Shown here piece after piece: positions 44,332-53,122 of a stretch of DNA of 64,000 nt; the first letter of the stretch is position 1; every line of letters starts with the position of its first letter. Origin of the DNA: an uncultured Tateyamaria sp. (GTDB lineage: Bacteria; Pseudomonadota; Alphaproteobacteria; Rhodobacterales; Rhodobacteraceae); the NCBI RefSeq assembly GCF_947487805.1, contig NZ_CANKXW010000003.1:124001-188000 (forward strand), in the 5' to 3' direction. Under the pieces are notes generated by a model that saw only the letters and a program-made list of their open reading frames with translations, was not told the DNA's origin and made no database searches. The position numbers and the translations under genes were made by a program.

Positions 44332-45291
44332 ATGTCCTTCCGTCTCCAACCCACACCCCCGGCCCGCCCCAACCGCTGCCAGCTGTTCGGCCCCGGCTCC
44401 CGCCCCGCGATCTTTGAGAAAATGGCCGCCTCCGCCGCCGACGTCATCAACCTCGACCTCGAAGACAGCGTGGCCCCCTCCGACAAGGACAGCGCCCGCG
44501 CCAACATCATCGCCGCCATCGGTGACATCGACTGGGGCACCAAAACCCTGTCCGTACGGATCAACGGGCTCGACACGCCCTACTGGTACCGCGACGTGGT
44601 GGACCTGCTGGAACAGGCCTCCGACCGGCTCGACCAGATCATGATCCCCAAAGTCGGCAACGCCGCCGACATCTATGCCGTGGACGCGCTGGTCACCGCG
44701 ATCGAGGCGGCCAAGGGCCGTACCAAACCCATCACCTTCGAGGTGATCATCGAATCCGCCGCAGGCATCGCCAACGTGACCGACATCGCCGCGGCCTCCC
44801 CGCGCCTCGCGGCCATGTCGCTGGGGGCTGCCGACTTTGCCGCGTCAATGGGCATGGCCACCACCGGCATCGGCGGCACACAGGAAAACTACTACATGAT
44901 GCGGGAGGGCGAAAAACACTGGTCCGACCCATGGCACTGGGCCCAGGCCGCCATCGTCGCCGCCTGCCGTACCCACGGCGTGCTGCCCGTCGATGGCCCC
45001 TTCGGTGACTTCTCCGACGATGACGGCTTCCGCGCCCAGGCCCTGCGCTCGGCCACGCTGGGCATGGTCGGCAAATGGGCCATCCACCCCAAACAGATCG
45101 CCCTCGCGAACGAGGTCTTCACCCCCTCCGACGCCGCCGTCGCCGAAGCCCGCGATATCCTCGCCGCCATGGAAACAGCCAAGGCCAACGGCGAAGGCGC
45201 CACCGTCTACAAAGGCCGCCTCGTCGACATCGCCTCCATCAAACAGGCCGAAGTGATCGTGCGCCAATCCGAAATGATCGCCAACGCCTGA
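44332..45291 (+). CDS. mcl1: L-malyl-CoA / beta-methylmalyl-CoA lyase
   Basis: CitE-like lyase of 319 residues that splits malyl-CoA to acetyl-CoA and glyoxylate, and methylmalyl-CoA to propionyl-CoA and glyoxylate, in the ethylmalonyl-CoA pathway. It shows QLFGPGSRPAIFEKM, NLDLEDSVAPSDKD, MIPKVGNAADIYAVD, the metal Glu in FEVIIESAAGI, SLGAADFAASM and GKWAIHPKQIALANEVF. ATG 44332. Length is the family's. Acetyl-CoA from taurine could enter this pathway. Confidence 0.94.
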   Translation: MSFRLQPTPPARPNRCQLFGPGSRPAIFEKMAASAADVINLDLEDSVAPSDKDSARANIIAAIGDIDWGTKTLSVRINGLDTPYWYRDVVDLLEQASDRLDQIMIPKVGNAADIYAVDALVTAIEAAKGRTKPITFEVIIESAAGIANVTDIAAASPRLAAMSLGAADFAASMGMATTGIGGTQENYYMMREGEKHWSDPWHWAQAAIVAACRTHGVLPVDGPFGDFSDDDGFRAQALRSATLGMVGKWAIHPKQIALANEVFTPSDAAVAEARDILAAMETAKANGEGATVYKGRLVDIASIKQAEVIVRQSEMIANA

Positions 45292-45305
45292 CCAAGAGGC
45301 CCAAA

Positions 45306-45368
45306 GGGATGGTGGGTGGGGTGTCTTTGGCCCCGCAAGGGGGGCAAAGCACGTCACCCATCCTCCCC
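45306..45368. repeat. Intergenic palindromic element, copy 3
   Basis: GGGATGGTGGGTGGGGTGTC, tip CTTTGGCCCC-GCAA-GGGGGGCAAAG, then CACGTCACCCATCCTCCC. Same outer/tip layout as the 2650 and 26442 elements, but diverged. It follows the mcl1 stop by 14 bases. Confidence 0.65.
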
Positions 45369-45435
45369 CACACAGACGTGATTGGGCAAACCGCACAAAC
45401 CCATGTTCTCTGGCCCCACCAGCCAGGAGAACACC

Positions 45436-45903
45436 ATGATCCGCCCCCTTCTCGCCACAGTCCTCTTCCTCTGCGCCACCCTCGCACAGGCCGAAATGAC
45501 CCCCCGCGACGGGTGGTCCGTCACCAAAACGGACAAATCCTACACCGCCCTCATCGATGCGGTGAAATCCGCGGCCAAGGCCAACCGGATGGGCGTCGTC
45601 ACCCAAGCAGGCCCCACCGGCGCTGCCAAAAACCGCGGCATCACCATCCCCGGCAACCGTGTCATCGGGCTCTTCAACAACGTCTACGCCGTGAACGTAC
45701 TCAACCTCTCCACCGCCGCCATGATCGAGGCTCCGATCCGCGTCTACGTCACCGAAAACACCGACGGCACCGCCACGCTCAGCTACAAAACCCCCTCCAC
45801 CGTCTTCGCCCCCTACGTGGACGAGGCCGGCCCGGACCTCGCCACCATCGCCGCAGAGCTGGACACGGTCTTTGCCGCCATCGCCGCCGACGCCACGCGC
45901 TAA
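45436..45903 (+). CDS. Exported DUF302 family protein
   Basis: A 155-residue protein with a signal peptide ending AQA (residue 19), then the DUF302 core: WSVTKTDKSYTALIDAVKSAAKANRMGVVTQAG, IPGNRVIGLFNNVYAVNVL, PIRVYVTENTDGTATLSYKTP, VFAPYVDEAGPDLATIAAELD. AGGAGA precedes ATG 45436. Function of the family is unknown. The stop is one base from the convergent Lrp gene's stop. Confidence 0.88.
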   Translation: MIRPLLATVLFLCATLAQAEMTPRDGWSVTKTDKSYTALIDAVKSAAKANRMGVVTQAGPTGAAKNRGITIPGNRVIGLFNNVYAVNVLNLSTAAMIEAPIRVYVTENTDGTATLSYKTPSTVFAPYVDEAGPDLATIAAELDTVFAAIAADATR

Positions 45904-45904
45904 C

Positions 45905-46357
45905 TCAGGCGCGCGCATCCTTGGGCGATCCCAACACCACATAGGTCGTGATGCCGTTCACCTGCGGCAGCGCTCCCAGCATGTTGGTGTGAAAGTCCTT
46001 GTAACGGCCCAGATCCGCGCATTCGATCCGCAACAGGTACTCGATCGTGCCGGTGGTGTTGTGGCACTCGCGGACCTCGGGCGCGCGTGAAATCGCCTGC
46101 TCGAACGCCTCCTGGCTGGCCTTGGAATGGTTGTTCAGGCTCACCCCGATATAGGCCACGAACCCCGTGCCCATGCGCGTCCGGTCCAGCACCGCGCGGT
46201 AACCGGTGATCACGCCCGACCGCTCCAGCTCCTGCACCCGCCGCAAACAGGCCGACGGCGACAGGCCCACCCGCGCGGCCAGATCAATATTGCTTACCCG
46301 CCCGTCGCGGGACAGTTCCTGCAATATTCGGTCGTTTATGCCATCCATCTTCGCCAT
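45905..46357 (-). CDS. Lrp/AsnC-family regulator, divergent from a LysE exporter
   Basis: Regulator of 150 residues. The HTH is GINDRILQELSRDGRVSNIDLAARVGLSPSACLRRVQELERSG (about 5-48) and the RAM domain has FVAYIGVSLNNHSKASQEAFEQ and CHNTTGTIEYLLRIECAD. It is divergent from a LysE-type exporter across 72 bases, the common plan in which an amino acid bound by the Lrp switches on its own export. The ligand is unknown. Confidence 0.92.
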   Translation of the reverse strand: MAKMDGINDRILQELSRDGRVSNIDLAARVGLSPSACLRRVQELERSGVITGYRAVLDRTRMGTGFVAYIGVSLNNHSKASQEAFEQAISRAPEVRECHNTTGTIEYLLRIECADLGRYKDFHTNMLGALPQVNGITTYVVLGSPKDARA

Positions 46358-46429
46358 TCATTGTGAAAATACCCGCAACAAACGGCAAAACGCAACCACA
46401 CACCCCGCCAACTCCCCCACAAATTGCGA

Positions 46430-47023
46430 ATGACACTTGATCTCCTCTCCGCCCTCGCGGTCTTTGCCTTTGTCAGCTCGATCACGCCGGGGCCCAACAA
46501 CCTGATGCTAATGGCCTCCGGCGCGAATTTCGGATTTCGCCGCACGGTGCCGCACATGCTGGGCGTGGGCCTTGGCTTTGTCGTGATGGTGATGCTGGTC
46601 GGTGCCGGGCTCATCCAGATATTCGACACCTACCCGATCAGTCACACGATCCTGAAATTCGTCTCCGTGGCCTACCTCTTGTGGCTGGCCCGGCGCATCG
46701 CCAATGCCGCCCCAAGGGCCGCGGGCGAAGCCACCGGCACACCCATGACATTCCTTCAGGCGGCGGCCTTCCAATGGGTCAACCCCAAGGCCTGGACCAT
46801 GGCCCTGACGGCCGTCACCGTCTACACGCCCGACACCACGCTCAGGGCCATCGGCGTGGTCGCACTGGTCTTTGGCGCGATCAACCTGCCGGCGGTCAGC
46901 TCCTGGACCTTGCTGGGTCAGCAGATGGCCCGCGTGCTGACAAATCCCGCCCGCCTGACCCTGTTCAACTGGACCATGGCGCTCCTGCTCGTCGCCTCGC
47001 TCTACCCGGTGATGTTTCCCTAG
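46430..47023 (+). CDS. LysE/RhtB-family amino acid exporter
   Basis: Membrane exporter of 197 residues with six helices. The first has the family signature [35 protein letters not shown]; others are [30 protein letters not shown] and [21 protein letters not shown] 46430 is preferred to a TTG two codons earlier. The adjacent Lrp regulator probably controls it. Confidence 0.92.
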   Translation: MTLDLLSALAVFAFVSSITPGPNNLMLMASGANFGFRRTVPHMLGVGLGFVVMVMLVGAGLIQIFDTYPISHTILKFVSVAYLLWLARRIANAAPRAAGEATGTPMTFLQAAAFQWVNPKAWTMALTAVTVYTPDTTLRAIGVVALVFGAINLPAVSSWTLLGQQMARVLTNPARLTLFNWTMALLLVASLYPVMFP

Positions 47024-47081
47024 CGTTGCAAATCGCGTGCGCGCCCGCCATATAGCTCCAAACCTGAGGCGGAGAGCGCGC

Positions 47082-48044
47082 GTGACGCAATACCTGGAAT
47101 TCGAAAAACCCCTGGCGGAAATCGAAGGCAAAGCCGAAGAGCTGCGCGCCCTCGCGCGCCAGAACGAGGATATGGACGTCTCGGACGAGGCGGCGGCACT
47201 GGATGCCAAGGCGGCCACGCTGCTCAATGATCTCTATGCGGATCTGACGCCCTGGCGGAAATGCCAGGTCGCCCGCCACCCGGACCGGCCCCATTGCGTC
47301 GACTATATCAAGGCCCTGTTCACCGAATACACGCCCCTGGCCGGGGACCGCAATTTCGCGGACGACCACGCGGTCATGGGCGGGCTTGCGCGGTTCAACG
47401 ACCGCCCCGTCATCGTCATCGGCCACGAAAAGGGCAATGACACCAAATCCCGCATCGAACGCAATTTCGGCATGGCCCGCCCCGAAGGCTACCGCAAGGC
47501 GATCCGCCTGATGGACATGGCGCACCGCTTTGGCCTGCCCGTGATCACGCTGGTCGACACACCCGGCGCCTATCCCGGCAAGGGGGCCGAGGAACGCGGC
47601 CAATCCGAGGCCATCGCGCGGTCCACCGAAAAATGCCTGCAAATCGGCGTGCCGCTCCTGTCCGTCGTCATCGGTGAGGGCGGCTCCGGCGGGGCCGTGG
47701 CCTTTGCCACCGCCAACCGCGTGGCGATGCTGGAACACTCCGTCTATTCTGTGATCAGCCCCGAAGGCTGCGCCTCCATCCTGTGGAAGGATGCGGAAAA
47801 AATGCGCGAGGCCGCCGAAGCGCTGCGCCTGACCGCGCAGGACCTCAAGCAACTGGGCGTCATTGACCGGATCATCCCGGAATCAGTGGGCGGCGCCCAC
47901 CGCCACCCCGATGCAACCCTGACCGCCGTGCGCACCGCAATCCAGGGCATGCTCGACGATCTGGACGGCAAGGACGCCGCCGCCCTGATCGCGGACCGGC
48001 GGCAAAAATTCCTGAACCTCGGTCAAACCGGGCTGGCGGCCTGA
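47082..48044 (+). CDS. accA: Acetyl-CoA carboxylase, carboxyltransferase alpha subunit
   Basis: Fatty acid synthesis subunit of 320 residues. It starts with a GTG (47082) after [30 protein letters not shown]. The carboxyltransferase core has [66 protein letters not shown] and [16 protein letters not shown]. Its last 22 bases overlap the convergent sensor kinase gene. Confidence 0.95.
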   Translation: MTQYLEFEKPLAEIEGKAEELRALARQNEDMDVSDEAAALDAKAATLLNDLYADLTPWRKCQVARHPDRPHCVDYIKALFTEYTPLAGDRNFADDHAVMGGLARFNDRPVIVIGHEKGNDTKSRIERNFGMARPEGYRKAIRLMDMAHRFGLPVITLVDTPGAYPGKGAEERGQSEAIARSTEKCLQIGVPLLSVVIGEGGSGGAVAFATANRVAMLEHSVYSVISPEGCASILWKDAEKMREAAEALRLTAQDLKQLGVIDRIIPESVGGAHRHPDATLTAVRTAIQGMLDDLDGKDAAALIADRRQKFLNLGQTGLAA

Positions 48045-49132
48045 TCAAGCGGCGCGCGCAGGTCCGCGGCTGGCAGTAAGGGCGCACCCGCCCCAACCTT
48101 GCCCGGCAATTCAAACCGCACCTCGGCCCCGACCTCTCGTTGCTCGACCGTCACGCGCCCGCCGCGTGACCGCGCCAACCGGCGCACGCCAACAAGGCCG
48201 AACCCCCCCTGGCTTTCCAGTGGGCCGGGCACATCGCCATAAGCGTTCTCGGCCACGTCGCCAAACCCCAGCCCGTCATCGCGCACCGAGAACATCAGCC
48301 GCTGCGCATTCATCGCCGTGACGTCAATGGCGATGCGCACCTCGGGTTTGCCGGCGTATTTGATGGCGTTGTCGATCAGGTTGCGCAGAATGATCTGAAC
48401 CACCGTGTAATCGGCCTGCACCTGCACCCGCGGGAACCGCGCACTGTGCTTGCGCATCGGATCCAGCAACACCATGACATTGTCGCACAACGCGCCAAAG
48501 TCGAACCAGGCCGGCTTTTCAGACGTGTTGGCCGCCAGCGCATGGGCCATGATGTCCGACACCACGGTCAACGCATTGTCCGCAATGCTGTCGATCATGT
48601 TCAAAAGCTCGATCTTGCCATCACCATGATCCACGAAATCCCTGCGCATCACCTCCGCCAGCGTCTTCAAATTGCCGATGGGGCTCCGCAGATCATGGGC
48701 CGCCAGACACACAAGGTCTTCCATCTCGCGCGCGGCTGCATTGGCCATGGTCTGCGCCTGTGCCATCTCGCGCTGTGCGGTGATGTCCTGCGACGTGCCG
48801 ACCATGTATTGCAGCACGCCCGCCGGGTCCTTGACCGCCTTCAGCCGGGTGCGCACCCACAGCGTCTTGTCCCGAACGGGCAGCGCGATCTCGTATTCGG
48901 TGTCTTCTGCCGCAGCCCATGCGTGGCACTGCTGGCGGTAAACGGAATAGGCCGCGCGCCCGGAGAATATCTCGTGGGCCGGGCGCCCCTGCACGTCGTC
49001 AAGCGACGTGCCCAGATGCGCAAGCGCCACCGCGTTCAGAAACACATACACGGGCCGGTTCGACGAACCCGCCCCAAGGACAAAGACCGGATCACTCAGG
49101 TGATCAAAGATCGTGAAGTCTGCCGTCTGCAT
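48023..49132 (-). CDS. Soluble PAS-domain sensor histidine kinase
   Basis: Kinase of 369 residues with no membrane segment, so it senses an internal or diffusible cue. A PAS/PAC pair covers about 5-120 ([48 protein letters not shown]). The phosphoacceptor is H146 in [14 protein letters not shown]-box [11 protein letters not shown] (N255), then [10 protein letters not shown] and [12 protein letters not shown]. The start at 49132 has GAGG 6-7 bases upstream. No response regulator is nearby. Confidence 0.9.
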   Translation of the reverse strand: MQTADFTIFDHLSDPVFVLGAGSSNRPVYVFLNAVALAHLGTSLDDVQGRPAHEIFSGRAAYSVYRQQCHAWAAAEDTEYEIALPVRDKTLWVRTRLKAVKDPAGVLQYMVGTSQDITAQREMAQAQTMANAAAREMEDLVCLAAHDLRSPIGNLKTLAEVMRRDFVDHGDGKIELLNMIDSIADNALTVVSDIMAHALAANTSEKPAWFDFGALCDNVMVLLDPMRKHSARFPRVQVQADYTVVQIILRNLIDNAIKYAGKPEVRIAIDVTAMNAQRLMFSVRDDGLGFGDVAENAYGDVPGPLESQGGFGLVGVRRLARSRGGRVTVEQREVGAEVRFELPGKVGAGAPLLPAADLRAPLDQAASPV

Positions 49133-49191
49133 GTGAACCCTCGTATTCTCAGGACACATAACAACATCCGCGCTACCAAACGCTTAACGCG

Positions 49192-49848
49192 TCAGCTTGC
49201 CAGCATCCGCAACCCCTGGGTCACGTCCGATCGCACGGCCAGCCGCAGGCCCGGCTCGTCCCCCGCCCGCAGGGCCGCAATGATCAGGCGGTGGTATTGC
49301 GGCGGCTCGGTCCGGCGCAGCCGACCATAGAGCGCGCGCATCGTCGGCCCCATCTGCAACCACACCGTTTCGGCCATGGCCAGCATCGCAGGCGCCTGCG
49401 CGCGCAGATACAGCGTCCGGTGAAATTCCAGGTTGGTGCGAATGTAACTGACCGCATCGCGATGCGCGACCGCCTCGGCCACCGCGCCGTTGATCGACTG
49501 CAACCGCTCGATCAGCGCCAGATGCGCCCGGGGCAGGGCACGGGTGGCCAGCTCGACCTCGATCAGGGCCCGCAACGCCGCCAGTTCCTCGATCCGCTCG
49601 TTGGACAGCTCCGGCGTCGACATCCGCCCCGATGGCGACATGGTCAACGCGCCCTCGGCGACCAGCCGCCGCGCGGCCTCGCGCACCGGCGTCATCGACA
49701 CGTCATACTGCTTGCCAATACCGCGCAAGGTCAGCGCCTGTCCCGGCGCGATATCCCCGTGCATGATCCGCGTCCGCAAGCGGCGGTACACCCGGTCATG
49801 GGCGGCGGTTGTGGTATCTCGGGGGCGCGGCGCTGTCTGCATGGGCAT
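49192..49848 (-). CDS. GntR-family regulator, FadR/FCD subgroup
   Basis: Regulator of 218 residues. N-terminal winged HTH: HDRVYRRLRTRIMHGDIAPGQALTLRGIGKQYDVSMTPVREAARRLVAEGAL. The FCD domain follows from about residue 85 (ELAALRALIEVELATRALPRAHL ... NLEFHRTLYLRAQAPAMLAMAE), with FHRTLY-type metal ligands. The binding partner is unknown. Upstream reads TGTGATCACACC, near palindromic, and may be its own site. Confidence 0.9.
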   Translation of the reverse strand: MPMQTAPRPRDTTTAAHDRVYRRLRTRIMHGDIAPGQALTLRGIGKQYDVSMTPVREAARRLVAEGALTMSPSGRMSTPELSNERIEELAALRALIEVELATRALPRAHLALIERLQSINGAVAEAVAHRDAVSYIRTNLEFHRTLYLRAQAPAMLAMAETVWLQMGPTMRALYGRLRRTEPPQYHRLIIAALRAGDEPGLRLAVRSDVTQGLRMLAS

Positions 49849-49873
49849 TTGTGATCACACCGCGCGCGCGCGG

Positions 49874-50566
49874 TCAATCACCAAAGCGGTAGCGGTGCAG
49901 CGCGTTGCCCTCTGTCCGCAACCAGCGGCGCATGCCATCATAGGGCCCGTGAATGCGCGTCACCTCGGCCCAGAATGCAGGCGAATGGTTCATCTGCGCC
50001 AGATGCGCCACCTCATGCGCCGCGACATAGCGCAAGACCTCCGGCGGCGCGAGGATCAGACGCCATGAAAACATCAGCCGCCCAGCGGATGAACACGACC
50101 CCCACCGCGACCGCGTGTCCCGGATGCTGATCCCGGAATAGGCCAGCCCCAGCCGCCCGGCATAGTGATCACAGGCCGCCACCAGCCGGTCCCGCGACCG
50201 CGCCTTGAGATAGCCGAGCACGCGGCGCGGCGCCGTCTCGGGGCGTCCCGGCACCTCCAGCGCCGTGCCCGTGGCGCGGATCGCGCGTCCCGTGGCCGGT
50301 GCGATGACATGCGGCTGCGCCTCGATGGGGATCACGCTGCCCATACCGATCTCGACCACATCCGGGCGTGCCGCCAGATGGCTGCGGATCCACGGCTCCT
50401 TCTCCCGCGCGAACCCGAAGGCCTCGCGCGTGGATACCGATGGCGGCGCAGTCAGCGTCACCCGCCCGTCCAGCTGGGATATGCGCAATGTCATGCGGCG
50501 CGCACGCGCGTTCCGGCGCAGGGTCACCGCGATATCGGGATCCCCTTGAAGCACATGCTCAGCCAC
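49874..50566 (-). CDS. YgjP-like metallopeptidase (M48-related, DUF45)
   Basis: A 230-residue soluble protein with a GTG start. The zinc motif HEVAHLAQMNHSPAFW supplies H184, H188 and a third His at 194. Family parts are RRMTLRISQLDGRVTLTAPP, FAREKEPWIRSHL and the RWGSCSSAGRLMFSWRLILAPP block before the zinc site. Substrates are unknown. It is divergent from the TIGR02300 gene, with an inverted repeat CATAAGG/CCTTATG (50586-50616) between them. Confidence 0.9.
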   Translation of the reverse strand: MAEHVLQGDPDIAVTLRRNARARRMTLRISQLDGRVTLTAPPSVSTREAFGFAREKEPWIRSHLAARPDVVEIGMGSVIPIEAQPHVIAPATGRAIRATGTALEVPGRPETAPRRVLGYLKARSRDRLVAACDHYAGRLGLAYSGISIRDTRSRWGSCSSAGRLMFSWRLILAPPEVLRYVAAHEVAHLAQMNHSPAFWAEVTRIHGPYDGMRRWLRTEGNALHRYRFGD

Positions 50567-50709
50567 CCCATTTCCCCCGTTGCGTCATAAGGCTTTGACT
50601 CCGTCCCGACCTTATGGCACTTGCCCAGAATCGCCGCAATATGGACGACCTGCCCACCCGCGCCACCGGCCGCGCCACGGCAGATCAAACGAGACACAAA
50701 GGATCACCG

Positions 50710-51039
50710 ATGCCAAAGGAAGAATGGGGCACCAAACGCCTTTGCCCGACCACAGGTAAACGGTTCTACGACATGAACCGCAATCCCATCGTCAGCCCCT
50801 ACACGGGCGACGTGGTCGAGCTGGACAGCACCAAGACACGCATGATCGCCGCCGATGCCGAAGATGCCGTGACCGCCAAGGCCAAGGCCGCAACCGCGTC
50901 CGAGGAAGAGGATCAGGTGCTCGACGATGATGACGTCGATGTGGATCTGGACGACGATCTGCTCGATGACGACGAAGAGGAGGACACGGTCCCTCTCGAA
51001 GAATTGGCCGACGTTGCCGCCGACGACGACGAGTCGTAA
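50710..51039 (+). CDS. TIGR02300 family acidic protein
   Basis: A 109-residue protein with the family head MPKEEWGTKRLCPTTGKRFYDMNRNPIVSPYTGDVV, a zinc-ribbon-like half site, and a very acidic tail of Asp/Glu (about 66-108; LDDDDVDVDLDDDLLDDDEEED). Restricted to alphaproteobacteria and of unknown function. AAAGGA precedes ATG 50710. The open frame upstream has no support. Next on this strand is tRNA-Ala. Confidence 0.9.
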   Translation: MPKEEWGTKRLCPTTGKRFYDMNRNPIVSPYTGDVVELDSTKTRMIAADAEDAVTAKAKAATASEEEDQVLDDDDVDVDLDDDLLDDDEEEDTVPLEELADVAADDDES

Positions 51040-51047
51040 ACGCAAGC

Positions 51048-51083
51048 GCCGAACGGGGTCTTTTTCGCTTGATCCCGTTCGGC
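51048..51083 (+). terminator. Inverted repeat downstream of the TIGR02300 gene
   Basis: GCCGAACGGG (51048-51057) and CCCGTTCGGC (51074-51083) with a 16-nt loop that itself holds a T run. Ten perfect pairs, 9 bases past the stop. It ends in AAAG, so it is not a textbook terminator; it may process the end of the message. Confidence 0.55.
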
Positions 51084-51130
51084 AAAGCGCCTAATCACCG
51101 GCGCACGGTCGGAGACGACCACCAGAGAAT

Positions 51131-51206
51131 GGGGCATTAGCTCAGCTGGGAGAGCGCCTGCATGGCATGCAGGAGGTCAGCGGTTCGATCCCGCTATGCT
51201 CCACCA
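51131..51206 (+). tRNA. tRNA-Ala (anticodon GGC)
   Basis: A 76-nt cloverleaf with CCA encoded. Acceptor arms GGGGCAT and ATGCTCC pair at 51131-51137 / 51197-51203, the D-arm is GCTC-AGCTGGGA-GAGC, the anticodon loop ATGGCAT is closed by CCTGC/GCAGG, and the T-loop is GTTCGATCC. The anticodon GGC gives Ala for GCC/GCT. Its 3' end is copied twice downstream. Confidence 0.96.
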
Positions 51207-51294
51207 TTCTTTCTGTATTCCCATGCAATTGTTGCACCGTCCGAACGGTCGGGCGCCGACTTACGCGCATCGGCTGGCGCCGCTACGCTGAGTG

Positions 51295-51476
51295 CAGCGG
51301 TTCGATCCCGCTATGCTCCACCATTCTTTTCCGATTTGCACAGCAAAAAATTTGATCCAGTGGATCGGATTTAGGAAATGAATGCCCCGAGCCACTGCGA
51401 GGGGCGACATCCTGCGCAGACAAATTGAACGGCCCCTCTCGCGTGCCGGCATGCGCCAGCACTCTGCCGGGGCGAC
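51295..51476 (+). repeat. Tandem unit A starting with the 3' end of tRNA-Ala
   Basis: The first 35 bases (51295-51329) are identical to 51178-51212 of the tRNA, i.e. the T-arm, acceptor 3' strand, CCA and six bases beyond. Next come GATCC-AGT-GGATC, GCCCC...GGGGC, GAGGGGC...GCCCCTC and CCGGC...GCCGG pairings. It is repeated at 51501 with a 202-base period. Confidence 0.85.
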
Positions 51477-51500
51477 GCGCGCCGCCACGGGCGGCACGCT

Positions 51501-51678
51501 GGTTCAATCCCGCTATGCTCCACCATTCTTTTCCGATTTGCGCAGCAAAAAATTCGATCCAGTGGATCGGATTTAGGAAATGAATGCCCCGAGCCACTGC
51601 GAGGGGCGACATCCTGCGCAGACACTTTGAACGGCCCCTCTCGCGTGCCGGCATGCGCCAGCACTCTGCCGGGGCGAC
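51501..51678 (+). repeat. Tandem unit B starting with the 3' end of tRNA-Ala
   Basis: Begins GGTTCAATCCCGCTATGC (one base differs from the true tRNA: A for G), then CTCCACCATTCTTTTCC and the rest of unit A with only a few changes (TTGCGC, TTCGATC, ACACTTTG) up to GGGGCGAC. Past 51678 the two units diverge. Confidence 0.85.
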
Positions 51679-51751
51679 CGGGCAGCCTGGTGGGGCCATC
51701 CCGTGCACACGCCGTTGGGTGCGCATGCACTGCGCACCGCACGTGAGACAA

Positions 51752-51780
51752 GAAAACGGCGCCACGCAGGCGCCGTCCTT
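51752..51780 (-). terminator. Terminator downstream of tauC
   Basis: ACGGCGCC (51756-51763) pairs with GGCGCCGT (51769-51776). On the minus strand it ends in TTTTC, about 80 bases past the tauC stop. Confidence 0.8.
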
Positions 51781-51856
51781 AAAATCTCGAAACCCGGGGT
51801 TCCGCCTGCAAAGGCTTCAAAAGGTCCACCGGACCTTGCGCCGGGCTAGGCCCGGA

Positions 51857-53122
51857 TCAGCCTTTGCCCTTCCACGGCACCAGGATCCGCTCGGCCCAGC
51901 GCATCAGCATGTCGATGCCGAACCCGATGATGCCGATCAGGATGATGCCCATGATCACGATATCCGTGTTCTGGAACTTGGACGCGACCATGATCATCAT
52001 GCCCGCCCCCTGCTCGGCGGCCACCAGTTCCGCGGCCACAACCGTGCCCCAGCACACCCCCATCGCAACCCGCGCGCCGGTAAAGATCTCGGGCAACGAG
52101 TTGGGCACGATCACATGGCGCATGATCTGCGCCTTGGACGCGCCCAGACTGTAGGCCGCATGTACCTTGGAGATCTTGACCCCCGACACACCCGACCGCG
52201 CCGCAATTGCCATGATCCAGAGCGCCGCAAGGAACAGCAGGATGATCTTGCCCGTCTCCCCGATACCGGCCCAGATGATCACCAACGGGATCAGCGCCAA
52301 AGGCGGCACCGGACGCATGAATTCCACGATCGGATCAAACCAGCCCCGGAACCAGTTCGACAGCCCCATGGCATAGCCCAGCGGAATGCCCACAAGCGCC
52401 CCAAAGAAGAACCCGACCACAACCCGGAACAGCGAATAGCCCAGATGCTCCCACAAGGTGGACCCACGGAACCCCTCGCTCGCAATTTCGCCGATCCGCT
52501 TGACCACGGCCTCGGGCGCGGGCAGCCAGATGGGCTCCATCTGCCAGCCCTTGTCGGGCTGAATGTTCGGCGTGCCCTTGTCGGAAATCGTCACCGTGGC
52601 AAAGCCCACATCGACGGTGTCGCCGGGCTGCACTTTGGATCCATTGATCTCGATCACCGCGGCCCCGTCACCGCGGCCCAGCTCGTCATTGCGGTCCACC
52701 CGCAACAGGCCCGACCGCCACATGCCGATGGCCACACTGTCATCCTTGGCCCAGCCGTCACCGGGGGCCACTTCGGGCGCTTCGGTGGGTGTGTCGATGG
52801 GGTGCACCACAACCGTGACCGTCGCCGTGTCCCGCTCGTTCCCGGCCTGCGCGGTGTATTCAAACGTGCCCGTCCCCTCGAACGGACCCGGCGCATGCAG
52901 GAACTTGGGCAACAGGGCCGACCCGGTGAACATCCCCCACAACAGGAAAATGGTCAGGATGGAAATCACACTCGCCGCCCGGTTGGGCGTCACGGCGCTT
53001 TCATCCCCGAATGTCACCGTTTTGAGCGACCCGTAGTCGGCAATCGCCGACCGCTGCGCGATCTTGGTGACAACGAAAAAGGCGATCACAAAGATCGCGA
53101 CGTAAATCAGAAACGGGATCAT
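51857..53122 (-). CDS. tauC: Taurine ABC transporter permease with inserted extracytoplasmic domain
   Basis: Permease of 421 residues, against about 250-300 for usual TauC/SsuC. Two N-terminal helices (4-20, 50-70) enclose and precede a soluble segment of about 120 residues (80-200; TGTFEYTAQAGNERDTATVTVVVH, INGSKVQPGDTVDVGFATVTIS) that looks like a beta-sandwich. The standard binding-protein-dependent transport domain then follows with EAA-like loop HAAYSLGASKAQIMRHVIVPNSLPEI. The ATG overlaps the tauB stop (ATGA). It is last of tauA-tauB-tauC. Confidence 0.92.
   Translation of the reverse strand: MIPFLIYVAIFVIAFFVVTKIAQRSAIADYGSLKTVTFGDESAVTPNRAASVISILTIFLLWGMFTGSALLPKFLHAPGPFEGTGTFEYTAQAGNERDTATVTVVVHPIDTPTEAPEVAPGDGWAKDDSVAIGMWRSGLLRVDRNDELGRGDGAAVIEINGSKVQPGDTVDVGFATVTISDKGTPNIQPDKGWQMEPIWLPAPEAVVKRIGEIASEGFRGSTLWEHLGYSLFRVVVGFFFGALVGIPLGYAMGLSNWFRGWFDPIVEFMRPVPPLALIPLVIIWAGIGETGKIILLFLAALWIMAIAARSGVSGVKISKVHAAYSLGASKAQIMRHVIVPNSLPEIFTGARVAMGVCWGTVVAAELVAAEQGAGMMIMVASKFQNTDIVIMGIILIGIIGFGIDMLMRWAERILVPWKGKG

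Larger units (their letters stand above)
51207..51856 (+). other. Gene-free region of tRNA-tail repeats, no protein gene
   Basis: About 650 bases between tRNA-Ala and tauC without a credible gene. It contains an unrelated 80-base spacer, repeat unit A (51295-51476), repeat unit B (51501-51678) and a terminator for tauC. Open frames here merely follow the repeats. Confidence 0.75.

Noticed and set aside
51295..51678. Extra tRNA genes
   Set aside because: Only the T-arm and 3' acceptor strand are present; no 5' half, D-arm or anticodon arm.
51162..51765. Small repeated open frames (for example MPRATARGDILRR on plus and its minus counterparts)
   Set aside because: They come from the tRNA-tail repeat units, differ at their ends, contain the tRNA sequence in frame and lack start signals. 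Treated as repeats, not genes.
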